From positions 1 to 62,468 of IMG/VR virus record IMGVR_UViG_3300006802_000003: DNA of 62,468 nt; one strand, written 5' to 3'. Made by a program: the position numbers and the translations under genes. Within the stretch, counting starts at the first letter, position 1. Each line of letters begins with the position of its first letter. Below are positions 60,189 through 62,468 of the stretch, one piece after another. The notes beneath the pieces were generated by a model. That model saw nothing but the letters and a program-made list of their open reading frames with translations. It was not told the DNA's origin and made no database searches. This DNA comes from a virus.

Positions 60189-62468
60189 ATGTCCGATTCG
60201 ATTGTCGCGGCACAAGGATTTGTTGGAAACAACATCGAGGAGGACGTGGTTTCTCGTGCGAATGAAGGTCGCGACCGCGCTGGAAATGTTCAGCATCCAG
60301 ATGATGAGTTTTTTCAAGCGGGCATCAACGCCATCAGCACCGGCCAGTCTCATCTTGCGAACGGTGTTCGAGCACGTTGGATTGCCTCGCAGCAGGCTTA
60401 CAACAACAAGCATTTTGACGGCTCCAAGTACAACTCCAAGCGGTTTAGAGGCCGCACACACCTGTTCCGCCCCAAGACGCGCAGCGCAGTTCGAGCGGTT
60501 ATGCAGACAGCGGCGAACGCCTTGTTTGCCAATCCGGACGTTGTTTCTGTTTCGGCGGGCGACGATCAGGACCAGGTGCAGCGCGCAAGTGCGGCGATCA
60601 AGCAGGAGTTGATTAACTACCGGCTGGATTCAGGATCAGGGCGCAATTCAGTGCAATGGTTCGTGACGGCAATGGGGGCCGCGCAATCTGCAACAGTGAC
60701 CGGCCTGTGCGTTTCCAAGCAGTATTGGGAGTACCGTGAGCGCGAGGTCGAGGTTCAAGTGGAGCGCACTACTCCACGCGAGGTCCAGCCCGGCTTTTCC
60801 GTGATGGACAAGGAAACCGTCACCGAAACGCGCAAGATCATCGAGCGTGATCGACCCATGATCGAGCTCTACCCGATTGAGCAGGTGGGCCGCGATCCGG
60901 CTGCAGACTGGACGGACCAAGCCAGCGGATCGTTCATCTACCTGTCAAAGCCAATCACCGTTGACGACCTCAAAACCCTGATGGCGCAGCCCGGCCCGGT
61001 CAAATGGCGCGAGCTAGGCGATCAGGAACTGAAAAAGTCGATCATCGACTATGAGGCTTCCGCAGTTCGCCGGTCGCGTGAAGAAGGCCAGGACCGCCTC
61101 GATAGAGCCCGCCCGGCCCGCGGTCACGACCTGACGTGGATACACGAAATGTTCATTCGTTTGGATGGGCAGGAATGGCATTACTGGATGCTAGGCAAGC
61201 ACCAGGTTCTATCCGAGCCAATGCCGCTAGAAGAAGCCTACCCGCACCTGGAAGGAGAGCGCCCGGTGATCGTCGGCCTTGGTGCGCTCGACGCTTTCAC
61301 GGTGAACCCGATGTCGCCGGTCGAAAGCTGGCAGCCGATGCAGCAGGAAATCAACGACCTGGTGAACCTGCGCCTCGACAACCTCAAGCAGAATATTTCC
61401 CCACTGACCAAGGTTCGCCGGGGCCGCCGCGTATCGGTATCGGCCATCCAGAACCGTTCTCCCGATTCGATCCTGTACCTCGATGAGCTCGATGATGTCG
61501 AGTTCGACCGGCCACCATCCTTTGGCACCGAGGCATATGCCGAAATGGATCGCCTCAACGCCGACTTTGACGATCTGGCAGGCAAGTTCAACGGCGCGTC
61601 CGTCCAGTCCAATCGTCAACTGAATGAAACGGTCGGCGGCATGAAGCTGTTGAACCAAGCGGCCATGTCCATGTCCGAGTTCGATCTGACCGTGTGGATC
61701 GAGACGTGGGTGGAGCCGGTCATGCGGCAAATCCTCAAGCTGGAGGAGTATTACGAATCCGACGAGGTTGTGCTGGCACTGGCCGCCAAGAAAGCAAAAC
61801 TGCTGCAGAAGTTCGGCGTCAACGATGTGTCGGACGACCTGCTGAATCGCCAGGTGACGTGCCGCGTCAATGTTGGCAAGGGCGCCGCCGATCCAGTCGC
61901 GAGCCTGCAACGCTTTGGCATGGCGCTCGAAATGTTCATCAAATACACCGGCGAAGTGGGCATGATGAAGCTCAATGTGGACGAGATTGGCGACGAGATA
62001 TTCGGCAAGGCCGGCCACAAGGATGCAGATCGGTTCATCAAGAAAGATGATGGCGAAAACGATCCGCGCATGATGCAGATGCAAAAGCAACTGCAGGAAA
62101 TGCAGAAGGTCATTGAACAGAAGCAGATCGAGAACAAGGCCAAGGTGGACGTTGCCCAAATCAACGCCCAGGCGAAGCTCAAAGAGCAGGCAATGGAGAA
62201 CCAAGGCGATCTGCAGGTTGAGCAGATGCGGGCGCAGCAGAAGCAGATGGAAATGCGCCAAGCCAGCAACATGAAGGTCATTGACCATATGTTCCAGTCG
62301 CAGCAACCGAGAAACGGCGCACAGCAACCGTCAGGGGCGGGGCAGGGCAATGGCTCTGGAGGCGGTAGCCCCAATTCCCCAAGCTCTCCAGCACAGCAGG
62401 GGCAGCCACCGGCCAATGTCACGCTAGTGCAGCCGTCGATGCCGCCAGCGTCGCCACAGGCTGATCCA
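60189..62468 (+). CDS. Portal protein, N-terminal and central parts (continues at base 1)
   Basis: Joined across the circle, the protein has 859 residues, similar in size class to P22-type portals. The N-terminal part has DDEFFQAGINAISTGQS. The central wing and crown region includes REREVEVQVERTTP and RPMIELYPIEQVGRDPAADW. The stem/clip region is rich in LVNLRLDNLKQN. The part around residues 600-700 is a coiled coil (MQMQKQLQEMQKVIEQKQIE), and the end is Gln/Ser/Gly/Pro-rich. It forms the dodecameric DNA channel and docks terminase. It follows the terminase module. Confidence 0.9.
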   Translation, partial: MSDSIVAAQGFVGNNIEEDVVSRANEGRDRAGNVQHPDDEFFQAGINAISTGQSHLANGVRARWIASQQAYNNKHFDGSKYNSKRFRGRTHLFRPKTRSAVRAVMQTAANALFANPDVVSVSAGDDQDQVQRASAAIKQELINYRLDSGSGRNSVQWFVTAMGAAQSATVTGLCVSKQYWEYREREVEVQVERTTPREVQPGFSVMDKETVTETRKIIERDRPMIELYPIEQVGRDPAADWTDQASGSFIYLSKPITVDDLKTLMAQPGPVKWRELGDQELKKSIIDYEASAVRRSREEGQDRLDRARPARGHDLTWIHEMFIRLDGQEWHYWMLGKHQVLSEPMPLEEAYPHLEGERPVIVGLGALDAFTVNPMSPVESWQPMQQEINDLVNLRLDNLKQNISPLTKVRRGRRVSVSAIQNRSPDSILYLDELDDVEFDRPPSFGTEAYAEMDRLNADFDDLAGKFNGASVQSNRQLNETVGGMKLLNQAAMSMSEFDLTVWIETWVEPVMRQILKLEEYYESDEVVLALAAKKAKLLQKFGVNDVSDDLLNRQVTCRVNVGKGAADPVASLQRFGMALEMFIKYTGEVGMMKLNVDEIGDEIFGKAGHKDADRFIKKDDGENDPRMMQMQKQLQEMQKVIEQKQIENKAKVDVAQINAQAKLKEQAMENQGDLQVEQMRAQQKQMEMRQASNMKVIDHMFQSQQPRNGAQQPSGAGQGNGSGGGSPNSPSSPAQQGQPPANVTLVQPSMPPASPQADP
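62346..62468. repeat. Right copy of 123-bp terminal redundancy
   Basis: Identical to bases 1-123 and in frame with the portal gene. Removing one copy gives a circle of about 62,345 bp. Confidence 0.97.

Overview
The window is a complete tailed-phage genome. Bases 1-123 are repeated exactly at 62346-62468, and the portal gene that runs off the right end continues in frame from base 1. The contig therefore closes into a circle of about 62,345 bp. It encodes a P22-type large portal, an N4-gp56-like capsid protein and short-tail (adaptor/nozzle) proteins, but no tape measure or tail tube, so the virion is probably a podovirus. A GcrA-like regulator, an orphan CtrA/OmpR-type winged-helix protein and an exported Cys-rich protein of a type I associate with Rhizobiales all point to an alphaproteobacterial host. 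That assignment is inference.

Layout. (1) 57.1 kb through the circle junction to 36.8 kb is one long rightward late block. It holds the small and large terminase subunits, portal, a receptor-binding cassette (two repeat-rich adhesins flanking a methyltransferase-like gene), scaffold, capsid, decoration protein, adaptor, tail proteins, two candidate internal/ejection proteins and one 17.2-kb gene. That gene encodes a 5,719-residue polyvalent protein. (2) 36.8-38.9 kb is the lysis module: a tiny membrane protein, an N-acetylmuramidase endolysin with a C-terminal membrane segment, overlapping spanins and another membrane/coiled-coil protein. (3) 43.1-38.9 kb on the minus strand is an early recombination operon (Bet-type annealase, HNH-type protein, coiled-coil protein) ending in an XRE regulator. 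(4) 43.2-56.7 kb on the plus strand is an early/middle operon. It holds a small HTH protein, RuvC-like resolvase, GcrA-like regulator, DUF1376-type replication protein, the CtrA-like winged helix, a sulfotransferase-like protein and many small unknown genes. Most of these genes overlap by 1-4 bases or share a stereotyped GGAGCAAG ribosome-binding site.

The giant protein is the centrepiece. It strings together a pyrophosphatase-like domain, a C5-cytosine-methyltransferase-like domain, a tRNA-guanine transglycosylase/DpdA-like domain, a DEAH helicase fused to an N6-adenine methyltransferase (DarB-like), a zincin-type HEXXH domain and a large C-terminal polyvalent domain. This looks like a DNA-modification and anti-restriction toolkit carried in the particle and injected with the genome. 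I saw no DNA or RNA polymerase, integrase, preQ0 biosynthesis genes, CRISPR array or convincing canonical tRNA. The phage apparently depends on host replication and transcription and may reprogramme the host cell cycle through the GcrA- and CtrA-like proteins.
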